This document shows, one piece after another, positions 1 to 10,153 of a stretch of 64,000 bases of DNA (the stretch's first letter is position 1; every line of letters starts with the position of its first letter). Location of the stretch: assembly GCA_019217005.1 (NCBI GenBank), contig JAHBNG010000017.1, positions 103,222 to 167,221 of the forward strand, in the 5' to 3' direction. The notes under the pieces are model-generated. The model searched no databases. It saw nothing but the letters and a program-made list of their open reading frames with translations, and was not told where the DNA came from. Source of the DNA: Chloroflexi bacterium TSY. GTDB lineage: Bacteria > Chloroflexota > Anaerolineae > Caldilineales > Caldilineaceae. The position numbers were made by a program, and so were the translations under genes.

Positions 1-1
1 T

Positions 2-280
2 ACCACAGACCTGATCCGACTCTTGCTCGATCATGATGCAGACATTGAGGCGCAGACTCGCTCTTATCATGGCAAAACGCCCCTACTCTTAGCAGCGACA
101 AACGAACAGAACCTGCGACTCTTGCTCAACCGAGGCGCCGATGTTCAGGCCCGCGACCAAGAGGAGAAATGGTCTGCAATTCAGTGGGCGCGTTTTGATT
201 GGGATCAGGGCAACAGAACATTCGAGCTTGACGCGATTGTAGAATTATTGCAAAGCTATGGAATTGAGGGGGAATCATAG
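2..280 (+). CDS. Ankyrin-repeat protein, C-terminal fragment (5' end outside window)
   Basis: The reading frame is open from the window edge to a TAG at 280, so only the last 92 residues are seen. Two or three ankyrin repeats are visible: a helix pair ending LLLDHDADIEAQ, a canonical GKTPLLLAA turn (the usual form is GxTPLHLAA), then LLLNRGADVQARD and a degenerate last repeat. Ankyrin repeats are protein-interaction scaffolds; no catalytic domain is visible in this part. A palindromic repeat carrying an ISAzo13 insertion follows about 15 bp after the stop. Family assignment is firm; the partner and cellular role cannot be told. Confidence 0.75.
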   Translation, partial: TTDLIRLLLDHDADIEAQTRSYHGKTPLLLAATNEQNLRLLLNRGADVQARDQEEKWSAIQWARFDWDQGNRTFELDAIVELLQSYGIEGES

Positions 281-315
281 ACAGAGGACCAGGACAGTGT
301 GCCCAAAGTGTGTAA

Positions 316-1613
316 GGCTAAACCAAAAAAATAATTATACGCGAACGAGAGAATGGAGAGGGGGAATAAGGACAAACCATTTTTCTAAACCAGGTAAACG
401 TTGGAAGCGTTGTTCCAAACGGTCCATCTCTTTCTGAGTGAGTTTGACGCCGGTCTCATAAAGAGTGGAATTCAGGTGAACGAAGGGTTGTAGTTGGTTA
501 AAGCGAAAAGAACGGGCAAAATTGAGAACGGTCTCAAGAGAATCGAGAAGAGAACCGTTCCAGTGTTTTTCAAGATGGCCCCAAACCCGTTCGATGGGGT
601 TGTATTTACTGTGATAAGGAGGGTAGCAGGCGAGCTGAATAGAGAGACGATAGTGCTCAACAAACTGAGTGAGACGATACATAAACTGAGTCCGACGGGT
701 ATGATTTTCGGGACCATTGTCCTGATTGATCACGAGGGTCTTGACGTGAGGAAAGTGTTCACGTACGCTTTCCCAAAATCAATCAGGCAGTCGACAATAC
801 AGTCACTCGTCACTTTCGACTGAGTCAAGTAAAGAAAGAGTTCCTTGGTTGAAGGGAGGTAAATGCCAAAAGGAGTGACTTTCTCGGTCTTCTTATCTTG
901 AAAGTCATGATCGAGCGCTTTGACAACCACTCGACTTATCCCTTCTCTCGAGAAACGGTCAAGTAAAATCGTCGCTTTGGCATCCCAAGAGAGGCGCAGA
1001 ACCGTCTCGTCTGCATCCGCTTCTTGATTGATCTGATGAATTCTATCAAAGATCGCATCGGTCTCTGGGATCTTTTTCACTGGTTGACTTTTTTTGACCC
1101 GGTTTGAGCCATAGCCTAACTCATTGAGCTTCAAGCGGATGGCCTCTTCGCCAGGCAATTCCTCATCTGTGTATCCTTTCTGCTCGATGAGCTGGGTACG
1201 CATTTCGGCGGCGGTTAGTCGAGTGTACAATTGGGGGGGTCGAAAGGTGGGATCGGTCTGGCTGAATTGATCGGCGATTTCAACCATATCGGCCAGTAAA
1301 GTGGGGATATGGTCTTCGGCTTTTGCGACCACGTCGGTGGCTTTGGTCGACATAACAGAAGCCGCCTTCTAGTTCTTCCAGGGCTTTGGCTATCGTCGCC
1401 CGATTCCAGCCCAACTCTCGTTCTGCTTTCGTCGGACTCCCTTCGCATATCGTTTTGACCGTTTGGGCCATGAAGTGCCTTCTTTCGTATCCACTTAACA
1501 TGGCCTTCGTCTCTTTCAAGACTTCAACCATTTCTGGCGAGATTGTCATTTTTGCTCCTTTTGGAGAGCTAGTTTAACACCTTCTCGCGTATATTTTATT
1601 TTTTGGATTGGCC
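316..1613 (-). mobile_element. ISAzo13-family insertion sequence, copy 1
   Basis: The ends are imperfect inverted repeats: GGCTAAACCAAAAAAATAAT at the left and its counterpart GGCCAATCCAAAAAATAAAA read inward from the right. Both continue into ATACGCG. The element is flanked by the direct repeat TAA. It is about 1.3 kb with one transposase gene on the minus strand. Other copies lie at 10256-11641, 58731-60032 and from 63924 to the window end. Confidence 0.85.
335..1549 (-). pseudogene. ISAzo13-type DDE transposase, frameshifted
   Basis: DDE transposase of the ISAzo13 type (the Rhodopirellula-type DDE domain). Family marks are the N-terminal SGYERR...TIAKALEEL helix-turn-helix region, the INQDNGPENH motif around the second catalytic Asp, and the CYPPYHSKYNPIERVWGHLE block holding the catalytic Glu. 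Compared with the other copies the frame is broken twice. One A is missing from an A-run near 776 (AAAA against AAAAA), and two T are missing from a T-run near 1320 (TTTT against TTTTTT). The coding stretch therefore falls into three pieces. The start at 1549 follows a GGAG ribosome site. The intact family protein would be 405 residues. Confidence 0.85.
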
Positions 1614-1888
1614 TAAATGGAAACCATTTAGTCAGAGAATCTGCTCCATTTACACACTTTGTGATAGACACTCGAAATCGCGATGAAATAGCTCGAAACC
1701 TAATCAAAAACCAGACCGTATATTGAGTAGAACCAATCTGCATCGTTTATTGCCCTCTATTTGCTTATCGTTGAACAACACATACACGCTGGCAAATCAA
1801 AATAGGCAACGCTCTAAAAGTCATAGAAGCTATTCCTTCGGTTGTACCGTTATTCCCCTGTCGTTCGTGTTCTGCGGAAGGAGAAAAG

Positions 1889-2497
1889 ATGCGCCCTCAA
1901 CTATCCCGGTCTGTTTTGCGATTTTGTTCACTTCTTATTGTCTTTAGCCTGATTGCCCCACCACTTCCTAGCCCAACATTGATAGCAGAAAATTTGCAAC
2001 GGTTCGATAGATCTCTCCAATTTGAATCAGTAAGGTTAAACAGCCCTCCGTCAGATCAAAAGACGAAAGACACCAGATTAGAGACCATGAGTCGTTCGAC
2101 GGATCAACCAATTGATCTGTCCACTGCTGACGCGCTATTAGCCCTATCGCAACCATTTGTGCCTCTCCAATCAGAGAATTTTTTTGGCTTAGAAGAAAAC
2201 GTTCTGGGAGATCCGGTCCAGATTGAAGTTACTGCAACCGGCTTTTCCCCACCAGAACTAAATATTTTTGGCCCAACAGATGTGACATGGGTCAACGTAG
2301 GTGATCAGACCCTATTATTGGGCTTTGGCAATCCACCAGTCAGAACTCTAGAACCAATGAGCTATTTGCCGGTCTTCCTGAACAGCCAATCTCAAAGCAT
2401 CAGTCAAGCAACGCTCTCTCGTTTTCAACAGGCGAACGACGCTGTGATCCTGGAACCGGGCGAGTCTCATACTCGTCGTCTCACCGAACCGGACTAA
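1889..2497 (+). CDS. Secreted protein N-terminal part, signal peptide plus cupredoxin-like fold; upstream half of the giant adhesin
   Basis: A 202-residue reading frame with a good ribosome site (AAGGAG, 5 nt before the ATG) and a signal peptide at residues 1-33 (hydrophobic run SLLIVFSLIAPPLPSPTLIA). The second half looks like a cupredoxin-type beta-sandwich (FSPPELNIFGPTDVTWVNVG, then EPGESHTRRLTEP). The frame ends at TAA 2495-2497. The same frame continues without interruption into the 2023-residue adhesin that follows, and that part has no signal peptide of its own. I infer that the two are one gene of about 2240 codons interrupted by a single nonsense codon: TEPD-stop-YLVYLE reads as the last strand of the cupredoxin domain. 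A sequencing error is possible. Confidence 0.6.
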   Translation: MRPQLSRSVLRFCSLLIVFSLIAPPLPSPTLIAENLQRFDRSLQFESVRLNSPPSDQKTKDTRLETMSRSTDQPIDLSTADALLALSQPFVPLQSENFFGLEENVLGDPVQIEVTATGFSPPELNIFGPTDVTWVNVGDQTLLLGFGNPPVRTLEPMSYLPVFLNSQSQSISQATLSRFQQANDAVILEPGESHTRRLTEPD

Positions 2498-2545
2498 TAC
2501 CTTGTTTATCTGGAATCCCTGCCTGATGCTCCCGGCAAAGTCACA

Positions 2546-5500
2546 TTGACTGGGACCACCATTTTGCGCACCAGTCCGGCCGATGGTGAAGGTGAGGTTG
2601 CGGTTACACGCGAGACGATTTTGGAGTTCAGTGGCCCTCTAGATCCGGCCACTATAAGCGCATCAGCTTTTTTCGCTCGCTTTGGCGGCAATGAGTTGGT
2701 TGCACGCATCCACCTCTCACCAGACAAGAAGCGCGTCACGCTCTTTTACACCGACCCGCTCCCTGCCAGTGCCCGCGTGCGTGTGACCGTGGATGGCAGC
2801 GCTTTGAAAGATACCCAAGGTATGGCTGTTGATGTCGACGGCGATGGAACAGCCGGAGGCAGCGCCATTATCGACTTCGACACGCTTAGCCTGAGCCGTA
2901 TCCCGAACACCGACGTCTGGGGCCACGTCTATGATTCCTACAACAAGAATTCTGATGGTTCCGATAGACCGGTAGTCGGAGCCACTATTCGCGTGGATGG
3001 TCTTCCTGAAGCCAATGCCGTGACGGACGCAAATGGATATTTTATCCTCAAAGATATGCCTGCCCCGGCATTTTTTGTGCATGTTGACGGTAGTACGGCC
3101 ACAAATGCCCCAGCGAGAACAGAGTACGCAACGGTAGGCAAACTGTTCCACAGTATACCAGGTCGGTCTACTCAACTAGCCATGGATGGCGAAACCTTCA
3201 ACATCTATCTTCCACCGATGAACATGGGTGACTTACAGCATCTGTCCGCAGTCTCAAATACAGAGGTCACTTTTGGGGAGGCCGGGAAAACCGAGTTGAG
3301 CGAAATGTTCCCTCAGATAGACCCAGACGTATGGGATCAGACGATGGTGATGTTTCCCCCAAATTCGGCAGTAAATGACTCCGGCCAACCGGCTACTCAA
3401 GCAGCGATAATCCCCGTACCTTCAGACCGACTGCCTGCACCCTTGCCATCGTTTATGAAGCACCAACTCGATATTGCTGTCATCTCCCCAGGCGCAAGCA
3501 ACTTTGATGAACCTGCACCAGCCTGTTTTCCCAACTTGCCTGATCCCGAAACAGGGTTACTCAGGCCACCGGGGACCAAGAGTGCTCTGACCAGCTTCAA
3601 TCATGATACTGGCCGCTGGGAAATCATAGGGCCAATGACAGTTAGTGATAATGGACAGCTTGTTTGCACTGACCCGGGTGTGGGCATTCTGGCACCTGGA
3701 TGGCATGGCGAAACGGGGGGGATCGCTCCGCAGCCAATTGAATCGCTACCTCCACCAGATAGGGATGACTGGGTACATAATCCAGATAAGGACGACTGCT
3801 ATCGAAGAATACTCGTATTTCTAGGTCAGTGTGTATTGCTCGCCGGTGTACTAATAAACGTTGATCGACTAAGGGGGGGCATTATACTTATTTTATGTAT
3901 TATACTCTACCTTATCTTGTTTCAAATGTGCGAGGAGTTGCCTAGTTGCCTACCTGCTCCCCCGTCGGTTGCGTCGTCAGCCTCCTTCCGATTTTTGGCG
4001 TCCTCGATAGTTACTAGCGATATCTCGACAGGTGATCCGACTGCAGATGAAATCAGTGTACTGCTTAGACAGGCAGTGGAATTAATCTATCCTTTCGTTG
4101 TTACTGGAGAGTCAATTCCAGAGGCAACTTTGAATCAGATAGACAATCTAATAGCGCAAATGAACGCTGTGGCAGGTGGTGATGCTGTTCAGTATATGCG
4201 CGATTTGCTTCTCCAGCGGGAAGAGGAAAATGTATTCCTCGAACGATCATTTGGTAATGCACCGTCCTACCCAGTGTTATTCGCTGCGCGTATGGAGCGT
4301 TCGAATGGACAGGGTATCGTCGTACGCGGACAAACTGGACCAGATGGTCAATACTCCCTGTTCGTACCCCGCAATGGAAACATTCTGGGTATTAGCTTTT
4401 ATGACCCGCTGACTAATTCATTGGGGTTTGTGGCTCCTAACTTTCGACCAGACGCAGCCTTTCGACTTCCCCGTTTTTATCTGAATCCGGTGGATGAAAC
4501 CTTTTCAGACTTTGATGATGATGGCTTGGTCGATATAGTTGAAGCAGTATACGGCACAGAGTCTGGCAACCCTGACACCGATGGTGATGGTATTAAAGAC
4601 GGCCCCGAAGTCGATCAAGGCACTAACCCTCTCGATGGACTGCCTGTCGTGACTGGTATTATTGCCAGTGCCGATACGCCAGGAACAGCAGTCGATATTT
4701 GCGCTGTCAACGATCTCGCCGCTGTGGCAGATTCCGAAGCAGGTGTATCAGTTTTCAGCGTCATCAATGGGAGCAACCCCACGATCATCGCTCAGGTGGA
4801 TACATCAGGAAGCGCTCAGGCCGTGGCTTGTGCTGGAGACCTAGTTGCCGCTGCCACTGGCGGCAGTGGCTTATCCATCATCGATATTCGTGACCCGCCC
4901 GCTGCTCAGATCATCCATCAACTCGAGCTGAATGGCTCAGCCCAAGTGGTCACAACATCAGGTGGCGTGGCCTATGTGGGTCTGGATACAGGTCAGGTTG
5001 TTCTAGTCGATTTGGCAACGGGCGCCCTCTTGGACCAAGTACAGGTTTCTGGCACAGTACAAGATATTGCGCAAGCGGGAAATTATCTTTATGTTTTGAC
5101 ACCAGACAAACTGCACACGATTTTCCTGCTTGAGAGCGAGTTGGATGTCACCAGCACTGCATCATACCCATATATCCAGACGTTCCCTTTGGATCGACGT
5201 CTGTTTGTTGGTGGCGGCATTGCCTACGCTGCACATGGGAATGGTTATAGTACCTTTGGTCTGGCCGATCCAGCGCAGCCAGTTCTGATCACTGCTGGAG
5301 CTACTGGTCAGCGGGGGTGGAGACAGATCGTGGCCAATGGGTCTGGACTTGGTGTGGCTCCGGTTAGCATAAACGTGGGGCAATCCGGGAATGTAAACCT
5401 ATATGACGTGAGCGATCCGGCGCAGACCGACGTGTTCCTAACCACCTTCGAGACGCCTGGCGATGCTCGAGCCGTCTCAATTTACAATGGTCTGGCTTAT

Positions 5501-8500
5501 GTTGCCGATGGTGAAGCGGGGTTACAGGTCATCAACTACTTAGCGTACGATGCTTTGGGTGTCCCTCCGACCATCGGCCTCTCAACCAACTTTGCCCCCG
5601 GCCTGGCAGAAGAGGGCCAGGTGATGCGCGTCGCAGCCGAAGTCAGCGACGATGTGCAGGTACGCAATGTCGAGTTTTATGTTGACGGAACAGAGGTCGC
5701 TATTGATGGAAATTTTCCTTTTGGGTATGACTTTGTTACCCCACTCATTGCCCAACAACCCTCTTTTACACTACGGGCGCGCGCCACTGACACTGGAGGC
5801 AATGCCACTTGGACTGAGCTGATGACCATCAACCTCACTTCCGATGCCACGCCACCGGAGGTTCCACGCCATTCACCGAAGGCAGGTTCTATTCTGGCGG
5901 TAGGCTCGATATCATCTGTTTCCGCTACCTTTAGCGAACCGATTGATCTCACTACCCTCAACAATACGACCTTCCAACTCTTCTCCGCTGGCCCAGACGG
6001 TGTCACCGGTAATGGCGACGATTTGCTTTTTAACGGTGGCACAGTTTCCTATCATGACGAAGTGAACACAGCGTTGCTGACCTTTCACTCTGCCCTGCCC
6101 GCCGATCTGTATCGAGTTGTCCTCAATCCCACCATTGCTGATCGGGTTGGCAATACGTTGGCGGCTGACGTAAGCTGGAACTTTCGCGTCAAGGATCCGG
6201 TCTACTGGATCAGTGATGCCGATGGCTTTTGGGATGAGGTAAGCAACTGGAGTACTGGAGCTTTACCTCAGGCTGATGATATTGTCATCATTAATCGTCC
6301 GGCTGGTGACTATACAATCACCCACCGCTCTGGTGCTACCGTAATCTACAAGCTTGAAAGCGAAGAAGCGTTTGTGATTTCTGGTGGCACCCTTTCTCTC
6401 GAAGCACTCGACGACCCGTCCAGGATCAATAATGACTTTACACTAAGCGGCACATCCATTAATGGGGAAGATCTCGCCGGCCCTGGAGATCTAATCATAG
6501 AAGGGGTGTTCATTTGGACAAGTGGCGAGATGAGCGGGAACGCGGTTACGCTGGCCAAGGGGGGATTAGAGATCGATGGTACGACTAGAAAGTTCCTGGC
6601 CCGCAAGCTTGAAAACGCAGGCGATGCCACTTGGCGAGGCATGGGTGAAATCTGGGCAAGCAACCCCGGTCCGGTAATCCTCGAAAACCTTGCCGGCGCT
6701 ATTTTCGAGATCCAAAATGATACACCCATCGTCGGTGGCAACGGAACCTTCAACAATGCCGGCACCATCATTAAGTCTGCGAGCACTGACGCCACACAGA
6801 TCGATTTTGAATTTAACAACAATGGGATGGTTGAGGTACGAAGCGGCACGCTACGTGCAAATGGTGGTGGCGTCAACACTGGCACGTTCGAAAGTGCTGT
6901 GGGAGCTACATTCAACATCGCCAGCAACTATACATTGACCACCACGTCGGTCGTAACCGGTTCTGGCATTATGCACCTTAATGGAGCCAATGTGGAGATT
7001 GGTGGTACGTACGATCTCGATGGTCTGACGGTTATCGGCATGGGTGCGACGAGCTTCGATAGCAGGTTGCCTGCGCGGACGACGAACTTGGCCCTCTCTG
7101 GCGGCACGCTGACTGGGTCAAACGATGTAGTCGTCGATGGCACCATGAATTTGAGCAGCGGCAGGATGAGCGGCTCCGGTCGAACTGTGGCAAATGGAAC
7201 GCTGGAATTCAGCGAACCAGGAGTGACCCTGGACGGACGTACGCTGGAAAATAACGGAGCGGCTACTTGGAGTGGCACCGGTGAATTTAATCGTGGCAAC
7301 ATCTCCGGCTCAAATGGATCTACACTGATCAATCGACCCGGTGCAACGTTTGATATCACTGGTGATGCACTCCTGTTTGACACAACGATTGGCATGCAGT
7401 CTACCTTTATCAATCAAGGAACGCTAACCAAATCCGGTTCAGGCGGCAGCACGACTGTCAGCTTTGTTTTTGAGAATAGCGGCTCGGTCGACGTCATTTC
7501 TGGTACGTTAGGTCTAGGAAGAGGAGGTTCGAGTAGCGGGCACTTGGTGATTCAACCAAACGGCGCGTTCGTATTCAGCGCATCAGGACGAACTTTTGAT
7601 ATGGCGGTCGGTTCTTCCGTGACAGGCGATGGGACGGTGGGTGTTACCCACGGGATTGTCAAAGTCATGGGTGTCTACAATGTGGCAGGGGATACTGAGG
7701 TGACGCAAGGAACTGCTAACTTTGCCACCAACGCTACCTTTGGCAATCTTCTGCTCTCCAGAACGGGTACGATAACCAGTAACGCCACGTTAATGATCAA
7801 TGATCTCTTCACTTGGAGCGGCGGCACGATGAGCGGGTCTGGTCGCACAGTCGCCAATGGCGGCATAGAGATCAGTGGCAATGGTCGGCTCATCGGACGG
7901 ACGCTCGACAATGTTGGAACTGCGATCTGGATTCCTGATACTGGCAGTCCCATCCTGAGTGGTGATTCACTCTTCAACAATCTGGTAGGTGCCACCTTTG
8001 ATATTCAAGGGGATGGCACGCTAAGGGGCAGTGGCAACAGCGCTTTCAACAACCAGGGGACGCTTGTCAAGTCGGCTGGTGGTGGTTCCTTTGCCATTGG
8101 ATCTGCTCTGACCAATACAGGGTCGATCGAGATTCAAACTGGTACTCTGAGCGTCAGCGACTTAACCCAAACGGCTGGCACCACTCAGCTAAGCGGCGGT
8201 AAGCTATTCCTTGCTTGCTGTGGTCAGCTTAATTTCCAAGGTGGCGCACTCTCTGGCTCTGGCACGATTGAAGGCCGCGTCATGAACGCGGCTCAGATTT
8301 ACCCAGGTGGTGTGGGTGCGTCTGGTACAATCACAGTTACACAAGGTTACAACCAAGCAACCACGGGCACGCTCAACATTGAACTAGGTGGCTTGAACCC
8401 AGGTGTTGAGCACGACCAGTTCATTGTAAATGGAAACGGCACGCTCAACGGCACGCTGGACGTCGGCACAATCAATGGATTCACACCGTCCGGTGGTGAG

Positions 8501-8617
8501 AGCTTCCAGGTGATGACCTATGGCTCGCATACGGGCGTTTTCTCCAGTATCAATGGCAATGGGCAAACCTATACGCCCAACTACAGCCCCAACAATTTGA
8601 CGCTCATCGCACAATGA
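2546..8617 (+). CDS. Giant secreted adhesin-like protein (Ig-like, beta-propeller and beta-helix repeats)
   Basis: 2023 residues, in the same frame as the signal-peptide piece at 1889-2497. Domains in order: an SbsA-type Ig-like domain (about 1-115); a carboxypeptidase-regulatory-like fold (about 128-185); an unusual hydrophobic pair (about 418-462); thrombospondin-type-3-like calcium loops (DFDDDGLVD, DTDGDGIKD, about 653-690); an LVIVD-type propeller (about 700-1000); further Ig-like domains; and from about 1320 onward three long repeats of 211-222 residues, each opening with a WSGGxMSGSGRTVANG-like stretch and carrying NxGTxxKS and SGTL blocks typical of right-handed beta-helices. It ends without an LP-type C-terminal tail. 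The likely role is surface adhesion or a matrix protein. The sequence shows no enzymatic motif. Confidence 0.7.
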   Translation: MTGTTILRTSPADGEGEVAVTRETILEFSGPLDPATISASAFFARFGGNELVARIHLSPDKKRVTLFYTDPLPASARVRVTVDGSALKDTQGMAVDVDGDGTAGGSAIIDFDTLSLSRIPNTDVWGHVYDSYNKNSDGSDRPVVGATIRVDGLPEANAVTDANGYFILKDMPAPAFFVHVDGSTATNAPARTEYATVGKLFHSIPGRSTQLAMDGETFNIYLPPMNMGDLQHLSAVSNTEVTFGEAGKTELSEMFPQIDPDVWDQTMVMFPPNSAVNDSGQPATQAAIIPVPSDRLPAPLPSFMKHQLDIAVISPGASNFDEPAPACFPNLPDPETGLLRPPGTKSALTSFNHDTGRWEIIGPMTVSDNGQLVCTDPGVGILAPGWHGETGGIAPQPIESLPPPDRDDWVHNPDKDDCYRRILVFLGQCVLLAGVLINVDRLRGGIILILCIILYLILFQMCEELPSCLPAPPSVASSASFRFLASSIVTSDISTGDPTADEISVLLRQAVELIYPFVVTGESIPEATLNQIDNLIAQMNAVAGGDAVQYMRDLLLQREEENVFLERSFGNAPSYPVLFAARMERSNGQGIVVRGQTGPDGQYSLFVPRNGNILGISFYDPLTNSLGFVAPNFRPDAAFRLPRFYLNPVDETFSDFDDDGLVDIVEAVYGTESGNPDTDGDGIKDGPEVDQGTNPLDGLPVVTGIIASADTPGTAVDICAVNDLAAVADSEAGVSVFSVINGSNPTIIAQVDTSGSAQAVACAGDLVAAATGGSGLSIIDIRDPPAAQIIHQLELNGSAQVVTTSGGVAYVGLDTGQVVLVDLATGALLDQVQVSGTVQDIAQAGNYLYVLTPDKLHTIFLLESELDVTSTASYPYIQTFPLDRRLFVGGGIAYAAHGNGYSTFGLADPAQPVLITAGATGQRGWRQIVANGSGLGVAPVSINVGQSGNVNLYDVSDPAQTDVFLTTFETPGDARAVSIYNGLAYVADGEAGLQVINYLAYDALGVPPTIGLSTNFAPGLAEEGQVMRVAAEVSDDVQVRNVEFYVDGTEVAIDGNFPFGYDFVTPLIAQQPSFTLRARATDTGGNATWTELMTINLTSDATPPEVPRHSPKAGSILAVGSISSVSATFSEPIDLTTLNNTTFQLFSAGPDGVTGNGDDLLFNGGTVSYHDEVNTALLTFHSALPADLYRVVLNPTIADRVGNTLAADVSWNFRVKDPVYWISDADGFWDEVSNWSTGALPQADDIVIINRPAGDYTITHRSGATVIYKLESEEAFVISGGTLSLEALDDPSRINNDFTLSGTSINGEDLAGPGDLIIEGVFIWTSGEMSGNAVTLAKGGLEIDGTTRKFLARKLENAGDATWRGMGEIWASNPGPVILENLAGAIFEIQNDTPIVGGNGTFNNAGTIIKSASTDATQIDFEFNNNGMVEVRSGTLRANGGGVNTGTFESAVGATFNIASNYTLTTTSVVTGSGIMHLNGANVEIGGTYDLDGLTVIGMGATSFDSRLPARTTNLALSGGTLTGSNDVVVDGTMNLSSGRMSGSGRTVANGTLEFSEPGVTLDGRTLENNGAATWSGTGEFNRGNISGSNGSTLINRPGATFDITGDALLFDTTIGMQSTFINQGTLTKSGSGGSTTVSFVFENSGSVDVISGTLGLGRGGSSSGHLVIQPNGAFVFSASGRTFDMAVGSSVTGDGTVGVTHGIVKVMGVYNVAGDTEVTQGTANFATNATFGNLLLSRTGTITSNATLMINDLFTWSGGTMSGSGRTVANGGIEISGNGRLIGRTLDNVGTAIWIPDTGSPILSGDSLFNNLVGATFDIQGDGTLRGSGNSAFNNQGTLVKSAGGGSFAIGSALTNTGSIEIQTGTLSVSDLTQTAGTTQLSGGKLFLACCGQLNFQGGALSGSGTIEGRVMNAAQIYPGGVGASGTITVTQGYNQATTGTLNIELGGLNPGVEHDQFIVNGNGTLNGTLDVGTINGFTPSGGESFQVMTYGSHTGVFSSINGNGQTYTPNYSPNNLTLIAQ

Positions 8618-8675
8618 TGGTGACTCTTCTGGAATTCGTTGTATATTGAGAAGATATTTCGGAAGGAGAGCAGAT

Positions 8676-9650
8676 ATGATCATTCCAAGAAAAACAACAT
8701 CGACATTTTTGTTGTTTCAGAAACAAATAACGCTTTTCTTGACGGTTGGTATCGTTACATCAGTTCTGCTGTTTGTCCTATTTGGTGTTCTGCACGTTGA
8801 GCTGAAAAGCCAACCTGTAACCGCAGCCGGAATGGGAAGCAGCACGGTTAGCGCCCAAAACATTAACTCGACCTCTTTGAGTCAGACAACACACACTGAG
8901 CAAATGCACCTCGATAACCAAATTAATGTCAAACCCGCTCTACCAAATTCAGGAGATAGTATCACTATTACGGTGTCTGGCACATGGTTTAACTCATGCT
9001 TTCCTTCCTATCAGTCTCATCAAGTGACAGACAACCTGATCCGAATTGATGCCGAATCACCACAGACTGATGGCATTTTTTGCCATGATACCTTAACTCC
9101 GTGGAGGTTCAGTGTGCCCATAAGTTCTTTGATGGCTGGGGACTATCGCGTGGATGTCTATGTGACTGCCTTTGACGGATTCCTGGTTAGTCAGGACACG
9201 ACATTCTTCACGGTGAGGCAAGCATCGATTTCTGTGCTCATCCCCAAGGAGGGTGGGCAGATATCGCATCACTATCCACGGCACAACACAACGCTCATTG
9301 TACCGGCTGGCTCATTGTCAATGCCAGCAACGTTCACAATCAGCTATCAAATGCCTCCTACAGCAACAGGTCGATTGTTGGTCATAGATCACTTTTTTGA
9401 CCTAATGAGTTCGCAAACCGTATTCACCCTACCGCTGACGTTGACTGTTCGTTATAGCGATACGGCGCTTGGGCTGATCGTTGCTGGGACAGAAAATTTA
9501 TATCAGTTACAAAGCGGTCAATGGGTGACTGACAATATCACAGTAACGACGCGTCTATCGGATGGGATATCTGCACAAATAACTCGCTTATCTTCATACG
9601 GTATCCTAGGAGAGACGAAGAGTGTCCTTCTTCCAATCTTTGCGAAATGA
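8676..9650 (+). CDS. Secreted or membrane-anchored hypothetical protein with LP-type C-terminal tail
   Basis: 324 residues. I chose the ATG at 8676 because GGAAGGAG lies 7 nt upstream; an in-frame start 30 nt earlier lacks such a site. Residues 15-42 are strongly hydrophobic (signal peptide or anchor). The rest is beta-rich, including a macroglobulin/Ig-like stretch (SGDSITITVSGTWF) and a ZU5-like part (GGQISHHYPRHNTTLIVPAG). The last residues are SVLLPIFAK, which matches the [FLY][LM]P[ILV]xxK ending shared with other secreted proteins here (23030, 31318). It lies 58 bp downstream of the giant adhesin and is probably co-transcribed. Function is not recognised. Confidence 0.65.
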   Translation: MIIPRKTTSTFLLFQKQITLFLTVGIVTSVLLFVLFGVLHVELKSQPVTAAGMGSSTVSAQNINSTSLSQTTHTEQMHLDNQINVKPALPNSGDSITITVSGTWFNSCFPSYQSHQVTDNLIRIDAESPQTDGIFCHDTLTPWRFSVPISSLMAGDYRVDVYVTAFDGFLVSQDTTFFTVRQASISVLIPKEGGQISHHYPRHNTTLIVPAGSLSMPATFTISYQMPPTATGRLLVIDHFFDLMSSQTVFTLPLTLTVRYSDTALGLIVAGTENLYQLQSGQWVTDNITVTTRLSDGISAQITRLSSYGILGETKSVLLPIFAK

Positions 9651-9673
9651 TAGAGGCATGATGGTCTGACGCT

Positions 9674-10153
9674 TTATAATTTGGGAAGCTGGGTAAGGCG
9701 ATAGAGAGAAAAAATTTCGAGAGGGCCATGGGGAATGCTAACTTCGCTGCTCAATTTGTTCTGCTCATCTCCAACCGAAGAAGCGGAGGAGCGCCGGATC
9801 GGATGGAGGATTTCTTCTTGTTCAGATAATAGGAAAGATAGATTCTCAAGATTCAGGCTATTGAACAGCTCAAGTTCATCGAAGGAGCAAATCAAGACAA
9901 GAGCTTCATCGTTGGGATCGTAACTGACAACAGCCCGCATAACTTGATGTTCATCTAGCCGATCGGCATAAGCTAAACAGAGGTTTTCGACTGGTGCATA
10001 TCCGACCGGAACTCGTATTTGCCCTGGTCTGTGACTTAGCAGAATGGCTACAACCCCTCTTCCTTCTTGAGCATATCTGGTCTGGGCGATCTGCCGCAAC
10101 GCCTCCTGGTGACGATCAAGGAACTGCTGATGGAACTTCATTACGTCATTCAT
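9674..10153 (-). CDS. Hypothetical cytoplasmic protein
   Basis: 159 residues, no signal peptide, no membrane segment. The N-terminal 30 residues are helical and charged (FHQQFLDRHQEALRQIAQTRYAQEGRG). They are followed by an alpha/beta part (GVVAILLSHRPGQIRVPVGY, DEALVLICSFDELELF). The composition is that of a real soluble protein, but I recognise no family. It runs convergent to 8676-9650, with a 23-bp gap between stops. The palindrome and ISAzo13 nest lies just upstream of its start, so its own promoter region has been remodelled by insertions. Confidence 0.55.
   Translation of the reverse strand: MNDVMKFHQQFLDRHQEALRQIAQTRYAQEGRGVVAILLSHRPGQIRVPVGYAPVENLCLAYADRLDEHQVMRAVVSYDPNDEALVLICSFDELELFNSLNLENLSFLLSEQEEILHPIRRSSASSVGDEQNKLSSEVSIPHGPLEIFSLYRLTQLPKL

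Larger units (their letters stand above)
295..1673. repeat. Palindromic repeat element (GTGTG...CACAC type) split by an ISAzo13 copy
   Basis: The left half (about 295-315, AGTGTGCCCAAAGTGTGTAA) and right half (about 1614-1673, ending in TTTACACACTTTGTGATAGACACTC) are the two arms of a palindromic repeat of about 80 bp. An uninterrupted relative lies at 57382-57459. The ISAzo13 copy sits between them with TAA duplicated on both sides. The same repeat is hit at the same position by the copy at 58731-60032. Confidence 0.6.

Noticed and set aside
2495..2497. Possible stop-codon readthrough or recoding at the TAA in the adhesin gene
   Set aside because: TAA is not used for selenocysteine or pyrrolysine and no stimulatory structure was seen; nonsense mutation or sequencing error is simpler.
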